A stretch of 64,000 bases of DNA from Roseovarius nitratireducens (GTDB lineage Bacteria; Pseudomonadota; Alphaproteobacteria; Rhodobacterales; Rhodobacteraceae), in the NCBI RefSeq assembly GCF_002925845.1, contig NZ_PDNI01000010.1:83820-147819 (forward strand), written 5' to 3'. Shown here in pieces: positions 57,095-64,000 of the stretch (position 1 is its first letter; every line of letters starts with the position of its first letter). The translations under genes were made by a program, and so were the position numbers. The notes under the pieces are model-generated. The model was not told where the DNA came from and searched no databases. It worked only from the letters and a program-made list of their open reading frames with translations.

Positions 57095-59455
57095 TCAGCC
57101 CCCGGTGGCCGACGCGGCAACGGCGTCGCGGTCGATACGGAAATGCCGGTAGAGATCGCCGATCGTGCCCGTTTGCCCGAAATGCTCCACCCCGTGGGAA
57201 ATCGTCCGGTGCCCGGCCACCGCTCCCAGCCAGGCCAGCGTCGCGGGGTGCCCGTCGATCACCGTCACCAGCGTGCAGTGCCGCGGCAGCGGGGCGAGCA
57301 GCCGCTCGGCATGGCTCATTGCATCCGCGTTGCCGCGCGCGCGCTCGCGCTGCGCCGCGGTCCAGCCCGCGTTGAGCCGGTCCGCCGACGTCACCGCCAG
57401 CACACCCACGTCGCGGCGCGTGCCGCCCGCCAGCCCCGCCGCCGCGATTGCCTCGTCGGCCACCGCGCCCTGATAGGCGATCACCACCTCGCAATTTGGC
57501 CCCGGCGGGCGCAGCCAGTAGGCACCGTCGATGGCCCCCTGCCGGAACGCATCATCGGCGCGCTTGCCGGGCTGTTCCAGCGGCTTGGTACTCAGCCGCA
57601 GGTAGACCGAGCCGCCGGTCTCGTCGCGCAGCCACGTCCGCTCGTCCACGCCCCCTCCCCTGTCGCCCTCGCCATCGCGCTGCAAGTAGTCGAAGGCCCA
57701 TTCCAGGATCACCGCCAGCTCGTCGGCAAAGGCGGGCTCGAAACTCGCCAGCCCGTCCTGCGCCATGCCCGTCAGGGGCGTGCCCACCGATTGGTGCGCG
57801 CCCCCCTCGGGCGCCAGCGTCACCCCCGATGGCGTGCCCGCCACGATGAACCGCGCATCCTGGTAACAGGCGTAATTGAGCGCATCGAGCCCGCGATGCA
57901 CGAACGGATCATAGACCGTGCCGATGGGGATCAGCCGTCGGCCCCACAGGCTGTGCGCCAGCCCCGCCGCCCCCAGAAGCAGAAAGAGGTTCATCTCGGC
58001 GATGCCCAGCTCAAGGTGCTGCCCCTCGGGCGAGAAATTCCATTTCGCGGTCGAGGGGATGCGATGCTCGATAAAGGCATCGCGCTGCTCGGTCCGCGAA
58101 AACAGCTTGCGACGGTTGACCCACGGCCCCAGCCCGGTGGTGCCCGTCACGTCCGGCGAGGTGGTCAGGATGCGCGCCGCGAGCGCACTATCGCCCCGCG
58201 CCAGCCCGTCGAGCATCTTGCCGAATGCCATCTGCGTCGAGATTTCGCGGTCCGTCACCGCCGCAACTTCGGGCACCGCCAGCCGTGCGTCTCCATACCG
58301 CCGCGCACCCTTGGCAAAGAACGGCACACCGTCAAGAAAGGCGTGCAGGCTGTCCACATCTTCGACCCCGGCAAAGCGGTCCCATTCCTGCCCCTCGGGA
58401 ATGCCCATATGCGTCTGCCACTCGGCCATCTGCGCCTTTGTCATCAGCCCGCCATGGTTGTCCTTGTGGCCCGCGATAGGCGTGCCCCAGCCCTTGATCG
58501 TGTAGGCGAGGAAACAGGTCGGGCGGTCGTGGTCGATGCTCGCGAATGTCTCGGCCATGGTCGCCACGCAATTGCCGCCGAGGTTTTCCATCAGGTCCGC
58601 CAGTTCGCGGTCGCTCCGCCGCTCGATCAGCGCGGTCACCTCGCCCTGATCGCCCAGGTCGTCCATCAGCCGCTGCCGCCAGACCGCGCCGCCCATATAG
58701 GTCAGCGCCGAATATTCCGCGTTGGGGCATTGGTCGATCCAGTCGCGCAGCGCCTCGCCCCCCGGTTCGGCAAAGGCCGCCCGTTGCAGCGCGCCGTATT
58801 TCACCCGCACCACGTCCCAGCCGAAGGCGTCGAAAATCTTCTCGATCCGCTCGAACAGCCGCTCGCGCACGATCCCGTCCAGCGATTGGCGGTTGTAGTC
58901 GATAATCCACCAGCAATTGCGCAGGTCGTTCTTCCAGCCCTCCTGCAACGCCTCGTAGACATTGCCCTCGTCCAGCTCCGCATCGCCCACCAGCGCCACC
59001 ATGCGACCCAGCGGCACATCGGCCCCCCACGCCTTGGCGGTAATGTAATCCTGCACCAGCGCGGCAAAACTCGTGATCGCCACGCCAAGGCCCACCGACC
59101 CCGTGGAGAAATCCACGTCATCCACGTCCTTGGTGCGGCTTGGATAGCTCTGCACGCCGCCCAGGCCGCGAAACGCCTCCATCCGCGCGCGGTCGAGGTT
59201 GCCCATCAGGTATTGCATCGCGTGAAACACCGGCGAGGCGTGCGGCTTGACCGCCACCCGGTCCTCAGGACGCAGCGTCGAGAAATAGAGCGCCGTCATG
59301 ATCGACACCATCGACGCCGAGCTCGCCTGATGCCCGCCCGTCTTGATCCCGTCCACCTTGGGCCGGACGTGGTTGGCGTGATGGATCATCCAGTGCGACA
59401 GCCACAACAGCCGCTGCTCGACTGTCTTGAGGTGGTCGGTCCCTGTCTCGGTCAT
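57095..59455 (-). CDS. Thiamine-diphosphate 2-oxoacid dehydrogenase E1-like (transketolase family)
   Basis: A 786-residue protein resembling homodimeric pyruvate dehydrogenase E1. The ThDP-binding stretch VALVGDAELDEGNVYEALQEGWKNDLRNCWWIIDYNRQ is near 155-190. The pyrimidine and transketolase C domains follow (YDPFVHRGLDALNYACY, APEGGAHQSVGTPL). Beside methionine gamma-lyase it probably handles 2-oxobutyrate, giving propionyl-CoA with separate E2/E3 partners, which are not in this window. A pyruvate role is the alternative. The ATG at 59455 is chosen over a longer GTG. Confidence 0.8.
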   Translation of the reverse strand: MTETGTDHLKTVEQRLLWLSHWMIHHANHVRPKVDGIKTGGHQASSASMVSIMTALYFSTLRPEDRVAVKPHASPVFHAMQYLMGNLDRARMEAFRGLGGVQSYPSRTKDVDDVDFSTGSVGLGVAITSFAALVQDYITAKAWGADVPLGRMVALVGDAELDEGNVYEALQEGWKNDLRNCWWIIDYNRQSLDGIVRERLFERIEKIFDAFGWDVVRVKYGALQRAAFAEPGGEALRDWIDQCPNAEYSALTYMGGAVWRQRLMDDLGDQGEVTALIERRSDRELADLMENLGGNCVATMAETFASIDHDRPTCFLAYTIKGWGTPIAGHKDNHGGLMTKAQMAEWQTHMGIPEGQEWDRFAGVEDVDSLHAFLDGVPFFAKGARRYGDARLAVPEVAAVTDREISTQMAFGKMLDGLARGDSALAARILTTSPDVTGTTGLGPWVNRRKLFSRTEQRDAFIEHRIPSTAKWNFSPEGQHLELGIAEMNLFLLLGAAGLAHSLWGRRLIPIGTVYDPFVHRGLDALNYACYQDARFIVAGTPSGVTLAPEGGAHQSVGTPLTGMAQDGLASFEPAFADELAVILEWAFDYLQRDGEGDRGGGVDERTWLRDETGGSVYLRLSTKPLEQPGKRADDAFRQGAIDGAYWLRPPGPNCEVVIAYQGAVADEAIAAAGLAGGTRRDVGVLAVTSADRLNAGWTAAQRERARGNADAMSHAERLLAPLPRHCTLVTVIDGHPATLAWLGAVAGHRTISHGVEHFGQTGTIGDLYRHFRIDRDAVAASATGG

Positions 59456-59477
59456 GGCGCGCCCCATCCCCCTGTTT

Positions 59478-60596
59478 TCACTGGTCCGCGAACGGCAACG
59501 GCGCGATCCGCGCAGGCACCGTTCCGCCCTCCAGCGCGACCGTCAGTCCCGCCGTATCCTCCGCTAGGTCGGCCCGCACAATCCCGACACCGATGGTCTG
59601 CCCAAGGCGCCGGGAAAACGCAAACTCGCAAACCCGCCCGACATCCGTCTCCCCCAACATCAGCGGCACCGGGTGGCCCGGCGGCGTCGGGCGGCTATCG
59701 AGCACAAGCCCCACGCGCCTGCGCGCCGGGCCCTGCGCCGCGATCCGCTCCAATGCCGCGCGACCGACGAAATCGTGCCCCGCCCCGAGATCGACCAGCG
59801 CACCCAGCCCCATCTCGAACGGGTCCGCCCGCGCACCCTGCCAGCGCATGTCGGCCCCGTAGGAAACGAGCCCGCTTTCCAGCCGCTCGATATCGTTGGG
59901 CGCCCCGGGTCCGATCCCCCAGGGCGCGCCCGCCTCGGCCACCAGGTCCCACAGCTCGCCACCACGCGCGCCATCCCTGAGATACAGCTCGAACCCGCCC
60001 TGCTTGGACCAGCCCGACCGCGCGAGGAGCAGCGGGATGCCGTGCAGCTCGGCTTCCTCGAAGCCGAAATACCGCATGTCCCGCACGCGCGGACCAAACA
60101 CCGCCTCGGCCACCAGCACCGCCTTCGGCCCCTGGATCGCCAGCGGCGACACGTCCGGCTCACCCACCGCCACGTCCCAGCGCCGCTCGCGCCCGATGGC
60201 CGCGGCCCACAGGTGAATGTCGCTGTCGGCGACCGACAGCCAATACCGGTCCTCGGCCAGCTTCAGCAGCACCGGGTCGTTGATGAGCCACCCCTCGTGA
60301 TCGCATAGCGGCACGTAACGGCCCTGCCCGATCCGCGTCTTCGTCAGGTCGCGCGGCGTCAGGTACTGCGCCAGCCGCCCGGCATCCGGCCCGGTCAGTT
60401 CGACCTGCCGCTGCGCCGCCACGTCCCACATCGCCACCCCGGTCATCAGCCGGTCATACTCGGCATCGGGATCGCCGAAATGCCCGGGGATCAGCATGTG
60501 ATTGTAGACCGAGAAGCCCCGCACCCCGCTTCGAACGGTGGCGTCGAAGAACGGCGATTTGCGCAGGTTCGGACCGATGGAAATCTGGAATGGCAT
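59478..60596 (-). CDS. DmdA-like aminomethyltransferase-family protein (candidate DMSP demethylase)
   Basis: A 372-residue GcvT-fold protein that looks closer to DMSP demethylase than to glycine-cleavage T protein. VYNHMLIPGHF, GVAMWDVAAQRQVELTGPDA, YVPLCDHEGWLINDPVLLKLAEDRYWLSVAD and RSGWSKQGGFELYL all match the DmdA pattern, where GcvT has YTGEDGFE. DmdA moves a methyl group from DMSP to tetrahydrofolate, giving methylmercaptopropionate. A paralogue acting on another methylated compound is possible. It sits between mgl and the E1-like gene. Confidence 0.72.
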   Translation of the reverse strand: MPFQISIGPNLRKSPFFDATVRSGVRGFSVYNHMLIPGHFGDPDAEYDRLMTGVAMWDVAAQRQVELTGPDAGRLAQYLTPRDLTKTRIGQGRYVPLCDHEGWLINDPVLLKLAEDRYWLSVADSDIHLWAAAIGRERRWDVAVGEPDVSPLAIQGPKAVLVAEAVFGPRVRDMRYFGFEEAELHGIPLLLARSGWSKQGGFELYLRDGARGGELWDLVAEAGAPWGIGPGAPNDIERLESGLVSYGADMRWQGARADPFEMGLGALVDLGAGHDFVGRAALERIAAQGPARRRVGLVLDSRPTPPGHPVPLMLGETDVGRVCEFAFSRRLGQTIGVGIVRADLAEDTAGLTVALEGGTVPARIAPLPFADQ

Positions 60597-60626
60597 CAGG
60601 ATGCTTTCGTGCTGGAGATGGACATA

Positions 60627-61829
60627 TCAGGCGGTATCGCGGAGCACGGTACGGCTCAGCGCCCCGTCCAGATCGTCGAGGATATCGGCAACATCCTCAA
60701 GCCCCACCGACAGCCGGATCAGCCCGTCGCTGATTCCGTGCGCGGCGCGCTCCTCGGCGCTGTAGGTCGAATGCGTCATCGAGGCGGGATGCTGGATCAG
60801 CGTCTCGGCATCGCCCAGCGACACGGCGCGCGCGATCATCCGCAGCCCGTTCATCATCCGGCGCCCGGCCTCCAGCCCGCCTGTCAGCTCGAAGGCGATC
60901 ATCGCGCCGGGCAGCGCCATCTGCCGGCAGGCCAGCGCATGCTGGCCAAAGCTCTCCAGTCCCGGGTAATGCACGGCCGCCACCTCCGGGTGCCCCTCCA
61001 GCCACTCGGCCACCACGCGCGCGCTGGCGCAATGCCGCTCCATCCGCAACGACAGCGTCTTGAGCCCGCGCATCACCAGCATCGCGTTGAACGGTGCCAT
61101 CACCGCGCCGGTCATGTCCTTCATGCCCACCAGCCGGATCTCGCCAATCGCCTCGGCACGGCCCACGACCAGCCCCGCCACCAGGTCGCCATGCCCGCCC
61201 AGGTACTTGGTCGCCGAATGCACCACCAGGTCGGCGCCCAGCGCGATCGGGCGCGTCAGGTAAGGGGTGGCATAGGTGTTGTCCACCACCACCTGCGCGC
61301 CGCCCTCGTGGGCGATGGCCGCCACCGCCTCGATATCCACCAGCCGCATGTTGGGGTTGGCGGGCGTCTCGAAATAGACCACGCGGGTGCGGTCAGAGAT
61401 CGCCGCGCGCAGGTTCTCGGGCTCGGTCATGTCCACATGGGTCACCGTGATACCGAACTTGCGCAGCCCGTGATGCATGAACGCAAACGTGCAGCCATAG
61501 AGCGTCTGGTCCACGATCACCTCGTCGCCGGGCGCCAGCAGCGTCCACAAGACAGACGTGATCGCCCCCATCCCGGAGGCCAGCGCCAGCCCCGCCTCGG
61601 CCCCCTCGAGCGAGGCCGCGCGGCGCTCCAGCAGGTCGCAGGTGGGGTTCGAGATGCGCGAATAGACGTGCCCCGCGCGCTCCCCGGCGAATAGCTCGCC
61701 CCCCACCTCGGCCGACTCGAAGGCAAAGGTCGAGGTCAGGTGCAGCGGCGGCGTCAGCGCGCCCTCGTGGTCAAGCGGGTCGTACCCGAGATGGATGGCG
61801 CGGGTGGCGAAGCCTTGGGAATTGCTCAT
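60627..61829 (-). CDS. megL: Methionine gamma-lyase
   Basis: A 400-residue PLP enzyme of the Cys/Met metabolism family. The PLP lysine is K208 in SATKYLGGHGD. The methionine gamma-lyase cysteine C113 is present in TLYGCTFAFMHHG. SLGDAETLIQHPASMTHSTYSAEERAAHGIS matches MGL proteins. It splits methionine into methanethiol, ammonia and 2-oxobutyrate. It heads the cluster and is divergent from an Lrp-type regulator. Confidence 0.93.
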   Translation of the reverse strand: MSNSQGFATRAIHLGYDPLDHEGALTPPLHLTSTFAFESAEVGGELFAGERAGHVYSRISNPTCDLLERRAASLEGAEAGLALASGMGAITSVLWTLLAPGDEVIVDQTLYGCTFAFMHHGLRKFGITVTHVDMTEPENLRAAISDRTRVVYFETPANPNMRLVDIEAVAAIAHEGGAQVVVDNTYATPYLTRPIALGADLVVHSATKYLGGHGDLVAGLVVGRAEAIGEIRLVGMKDMTGAVMAPFNAMLVMRGLKTLSLRMERHCASARVVAEWLEGHPEVAAVHYPGLESFGQHALACRQMALPGAMIAFELTGGLEAGRRMMNGLRMIARAVSLGDAETLIQHPASMTHSTYSAEERAAHGISDGLIRLSVGLEDVADILDDLDGALSRTVLRDTA

Positions 61830-61908
61830 GTCTGATCTCCTGTTTGTGGCAGGATATCGCATCATGTCGGGGCACGGATTGCTTTGTGTCCCAATATATC
61901 GCAGTATT

Positions 61909-61925
61909 TTGGCATACTATGCCAA
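61909..61925. promoter_or_regulatory. Perfect 17-base dyad between megL and the Lrp gene
   Basis: TTGGCATA-C-TATGCCAA is perfectly symmetric and lies 14 bases before the Lrp-type ATG and 80 bases before megL. It is a likely Lrp/AsnC operator for both directions. Binding has not been shown. Confidence 0.6.
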
Positions 61926-61938
61926 CGTGAGGCCAAAA

Positions 61939-62394
61939 ATGGACGACAAGGACCGTCAGATCATCCGCGCCCTGCAACGCGACGGGCGCATATCGAACCA
62001 GGACCTCGCCGCACAGGTCAGCCTCTCGCCCTCGCCCTGCCTGCGCCGGGTGCGCAATCTCGAAAAGGCGGGCGTGATCCGCGGCTACGCCGCGCGGGTG
62101 GACGCGCGCGCCTGCGGCCTCGCGATCACCGCCTTCGTGCGCATCCGCCTGGAGCGCCACGACGAAACCACCGTGCAGACCTTCGAGCGCGAGGTGGGCC
62201 GGATGCAAGAAGTGACCGAATGCCACGTCATGACCGGCCAGACCGACTACCAGCTTCGGGTCGTCGTCGCCTCGCTCGACGCCTACGAGGCGTTCATCCG
62301 CGCCCGGCTCCAGCGCATCGGCGGAATCGGCTCGATCGACACCAGCTTCGCCTACGGCATCGTCAAGGACAGCCCGGTGTTCCCGGCAGAGTGA
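61939..62394 (+). CDS. Lrp/AsnC-family transcriptional regulator
   Basis: A 151-residue protein with a helix-turn-helix (MDDKDRQIIRALQRDGRISNQDLAAQVSLSPSPCLRRVRNLEKAGVI) and a C-terminal RAM ligand-binding domain ending FAYGIVKDSPVFPAE. It is divergent from megL and probably responds to methionine or a related amino acid. The ATG at 61939 is chosen; a GTG at 61927 would add four residues. Confidence 0.92.
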   Translation: MDDKDRQIIRALQRDGRISNQDLAAQVSLSPSPCLRRVRNLEKAGVIRGYAARVDARACGLAITAFVRIRLERHDETTVQTFEREVGRMQEVTECHVMTGQTDYQLRVVVASLDAYEAFIRARLQRIGGIGSIDTSFAYGIVKDSPVFPAE

Positions 62395-62537
62395 GGGAGG
62401 GGCGGCATTGCACGGTCACGCAGGGCCTGCCCCGCGCGAACCCAACGCGCACCCGCCGTCGCGCCGGTCACATCATGCCGATATGAAATAAATTTGGTGC
62501 GGTCGAGAAGCATAATAAGCGGATTTCATAGCTGTCA

Positions 62538-62575
62538 CCAAAAAACCGAGAAGGGCGCTGACCGCGCCCTTCTCC
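62538..62575 (-). terminator. Strong terminator downstream of the cupredoxin gene
   Basis: GAGAAGGGCGC/GCGCCCTTCTC, 11 base pairs with a 5-base loop, followed on the minus strand by GGTTTTTTGG. This is a textbook intrinsic terminator 27 bases after the gene. Confidence 0.85.
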
Positions 62576-62601
62576 GAGAGTCTTTGCTCTGGATGCGATG
62601 A

Positions 62602-63150
62602 TCAACTGGACGGAAGTACTCGCTTCACGAAGGTGATATCACCGACCATGCCGGATTCACGGTGTCCGGGCACGTTGCAGGCAAAGCCCATCTCGGTCTT
62701 TTTGCCGAACGTCCAGGTCACTTTTGCGGTTTGACCAGGCTCCAGCAGGACGCTGTTGGCATCATCATGCATCATGCCGGCCTGCATCATCTTGTCGTGA
62801 TTGACCTCGTCGACCGTCATCATGCCGGTCTCCATCATCTTCTTCATTTCGTCGATGTGGCCTTGCCACATTCTCTCAGTGCCGAGGTTGAACTCATGCA
62901 CGAATTCGCCATCGTTGCTGACCACGAACGTGATGGTCTCCCCTTCCATAGCCTGAATGTTTGATGGCTCAAACGCCATCTCGGTCATGCTGACCTCGAT
63001 AACGCGATCCGCCTTTGCCGGGTTGCCGGACTGCCCCATCATGGCTGCGTGTCCACCTCCGTGACCGCCGTCGTGGCCTGCCCCTGCGAAAGCGGTTGAG
63101 GTCGCAAGAGCAAACGCGACGCTTGCCATGGCTGTTCGATAAGGTTGCAT
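62602..63150 (-). CDS. Periplasmic cupredoxin, methionine/histidine-rich
   Basis: A 182-residue protein with a signal peptide (MASVAFALATSTAFA). Its His/Gly/Met-rich start is AGHDGGHGGGHAAMM. A plastocyanin-like domain has predicted type 1 copper ligands H85, C158, H163 and M168 (FVHEFN, ACNVPGHRESGM). An unusual Met-rich insert (MKKMMETGMM, KMMQAGMM) could carry extra copper. Similar proteins accompany copper-resistance operons. It is followed by a strong terminator. Confidence 0.85.
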   Translation of the reverse strand: MQPYRTAMASVAFALATSTAFAGAGHDGGHGGGHAAMMGQSGNPAKADRVIEVSMTEMAFEPSNIQAMEGETITFVVSNDGEFVHEFNLGTERMWQGHIDEMKKMMETGMMTVDEVNHDKMMQAGMMHDDANSVLLEPGQTAKVTWTFGKKTEMGFACNVPGHRESGMVGDITFVKRVLPSS

Positions 63151-63194
63151 ATCAGTTCCTTGTGTCGGTCGAGTGTAGTGTTGAGTGGTTGAAA

Positions 63195-63542
63195 TCAGAC
63201 CGCCTGTCGTGGGGGCGGCGGATCGGATACCGGCGTGAACCGGTCCGCCACGCAGGCGACCGTGACCGGCTTCAGGTCAGAAGCACGTTGTGTCTGGGGG
63301 GGATCTTTGCGTTGGGTGCCGATTGCGGATAATGAGCAGGTCATGCCCGGATGACAGTCCTCTGACCGGTCAGCTTCGCCATGCTCGTGACGCACAGAAG
63401 CGCTGGTTTCCGATGCATGCTGCACATGCTGGACATCGGTGGCCCCAAGATACATCCCTGCTCCGCCTGGAAGGACGACGGAGGTCGCAAGTATGGCCAG
63501 CCAGGCGATAAGGGCCGCCCCCATGCGTCGCGCCGAATCCAT
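63195..63542 (-). CDS. Small secreted protein of the copper-associated cluster, unknown function
   Basis: A 115-residue protein with an N-terminal hydrophobic signal or anchor (ALIAWLAILATSVVLPGGAGMYL) and a His/Cys/Met-containing region (HVQHASETSASVRHEHGEADRSEDCHPGMTC). Metal binding is plausible but not shown. The start overlaps the cytochrome stop (ATGA) and the gene precedes the cupredoxin gene. I recognise no firm family. Confidence 0.65.
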   Translation of the reverse strand: MDSARRMGAALIAWLAILATSVVLPGGAGMYLGATDVQHVQHASETSASVRHEHGEADRSEDCHPGMTCSLSAIGTQRKDPPQTQRASDLKPVTVACVADRFTPVSDPPPPRQAV

Positions 63543-64000
63543 CAGAAAATCCCGTTTTCCTTCTGAAGGGCGCGCACATAGGCGGTGATCGCCTTCACGT
63601 CGGCATCTGTCACGCCGTCCACCGGCGGCATGTTTCCATAGCGCCAGTGATGCGCCCGGACACCATTCTTAGCCGCCATCACGAAGGCCATGTCCGAGTG
63701 ATGGCTGGGTTCGTAAATCTTGTGCACCAGGGGCGGGCCTTTGCCTTCGCGACCTGCGGCATCGTCCCCGTGACAGGCTGCGCATTTCGCGTTGAAGGCA
63801 CGCTCTCCCATTTGCGCCAGGGACGACAAGTCGTCCGGCACGCTGACCGCGACGATGGCCGCACCGTCCGCGATGTCCGAGGTGTCGGGCGGGGTCATGG
63901 AATGCCCGTTCGGGCCTGGCCCGGTACGTGTGCTCTGCCAAACGAACGCACCTGCCCCCGCAACCAGCACAGCCGCGATCATCCAACCGAGTTTGCTCAT
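63542..64000 (-). CDS. c-type cytochrome, membrane-anchored
   Basis: A 152-residue monohaem cytochrome. It has an N-terminal hydrophobic anchor (about 5-22), CAACH (C73, C76, H77) and a likely axial Met in YGNMPPVDG (M124). HSDMAFVMAAKNGVRAHHW matches cytochromes found with copper oxidases and copper-resistance genes. The ATG lies exactly at the right edge of the window. It probably belongs to a copper operon continuing beyond it. Confidence 0.88.
   Translation of the reverse strand: MSKLGWMIAAVLVAGAGAFVWQSTRTGPGPNGHSMTPPDTSDIADGAAIVAVSVPDDLSSLAQMGERAFNAKCAACHGDDAAGREGKGPPLVHKIYEPSHHSDMAFVMAAKNGVRAHHWRYGNMPPVDGVTDADVKAITAYVRALQKENGIF

Overview
This is a GC-rich chromosomal window from an alphaproteobacterium. 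Several traits point to the Roseobacter group of the Rhodobacteraceae: ccmABCDG next to secDF-yajC, an RpoH-II-type sigma factor, the rplU-rpmA-GNAT-obgE-proB cluster, L21 with a helix-hairpin-helix tail, TRAP transporters, methionine/DMSP-type enzymes and a decayed gene-transfer-agent fragment. The species cannot be fixed from the sequence alone. Most of the window is ordinary core chromosome with tightly packed genes, many joined by ATGA/GTGA/TTGA overlaps.

Layout. 0-1 kb: the end of a malate thiokinase (mtkAB-like) pair. 1-4 kb: an arsenate-resistance operon (ArsR-ArsC fusion, GAPDH, ArsJ). 4-7 kb: cytochrome c maturation (ccmABCDG). 7-11 kb: Mth938-like protein, TauE/SafE exporter, fused SecDF, YajC. 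11-12.6 kb: an AT-richer pentapeptide-repeat protein. 12.7-25 kb: serS, a MarR regulator facing rpoH2, purMN, rnd, a MATE pump, hisC-like, a crotonase, proB, obgE and an acetyltransferase. 25-27.6 kb: rpmA, rplU, a DUF2059 protein and tRNA-Ser(CGA). 27.6-32.06 kb: an accessory, decayed segment. 32-38 kb: a dimethylformamidase-like enzyme with a complete TRAP transporter and a divergent LysR regulator. 38-47 kb: an OmpA-type protein, AhpD-like protein, GNAT, CinA-like protein, sfsA, map, two DMT transporters, NDUFA12-like protein, MlaD-like protein, DUF2155 and aat. 47-52 kb: accBC, a PAS-LuxR regulator and a queCDEF operon led by a preQ1-I riboswitch. 52-55.6 kb: clpX, clpP, an ArsR-family regulator and an AhpD-like protein. 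55.8-62.4 kb: a methionine/DMSP-type catabolic cluster with a divergent Lrp regulator. 62.6-64 kb: cupredoxin, a small secreted protein and cytochrome c, probably part of a copper-handling cluster continuing off the right edge.

How the genes work together. The ars operon suggests two arsenate routes: reduction by ArsC, and conversion by GAPDH to 1-arseno-3-phosphoglycerate exported by ArsJ. The queuosine operon covers the steps from 6-carboxytetrahydropterin to preQ1, and its leader senses preQ1. The right-hand catabolic cluster (methionine gamma-lyase, DmdA-like protein, 2-oxoacid dehydrogenase E1-like protein, acyl-CoA dehydrogenase) fits breakdown of methionine or a methylated sulfur compound to methanethiol and an acyl-CoA. 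The TRAP system beside the DMFase-like hydrolase fits uptake and hydrolysis of an unknown small amide.

The least ordinary stretch is 27.6-32.06 kb. It runs from an intact tRNA-Ser gene to a frameshifted integrase fragment. It holds a duplicated tRNA flank, a DUF6325-like/LuxR-type fusion protein, three tiny stress-type genes, a GTA gene-15 fragment and an atypical ion channel. No CRISPR array, rRNA gene or intact insertion sequence was seen.
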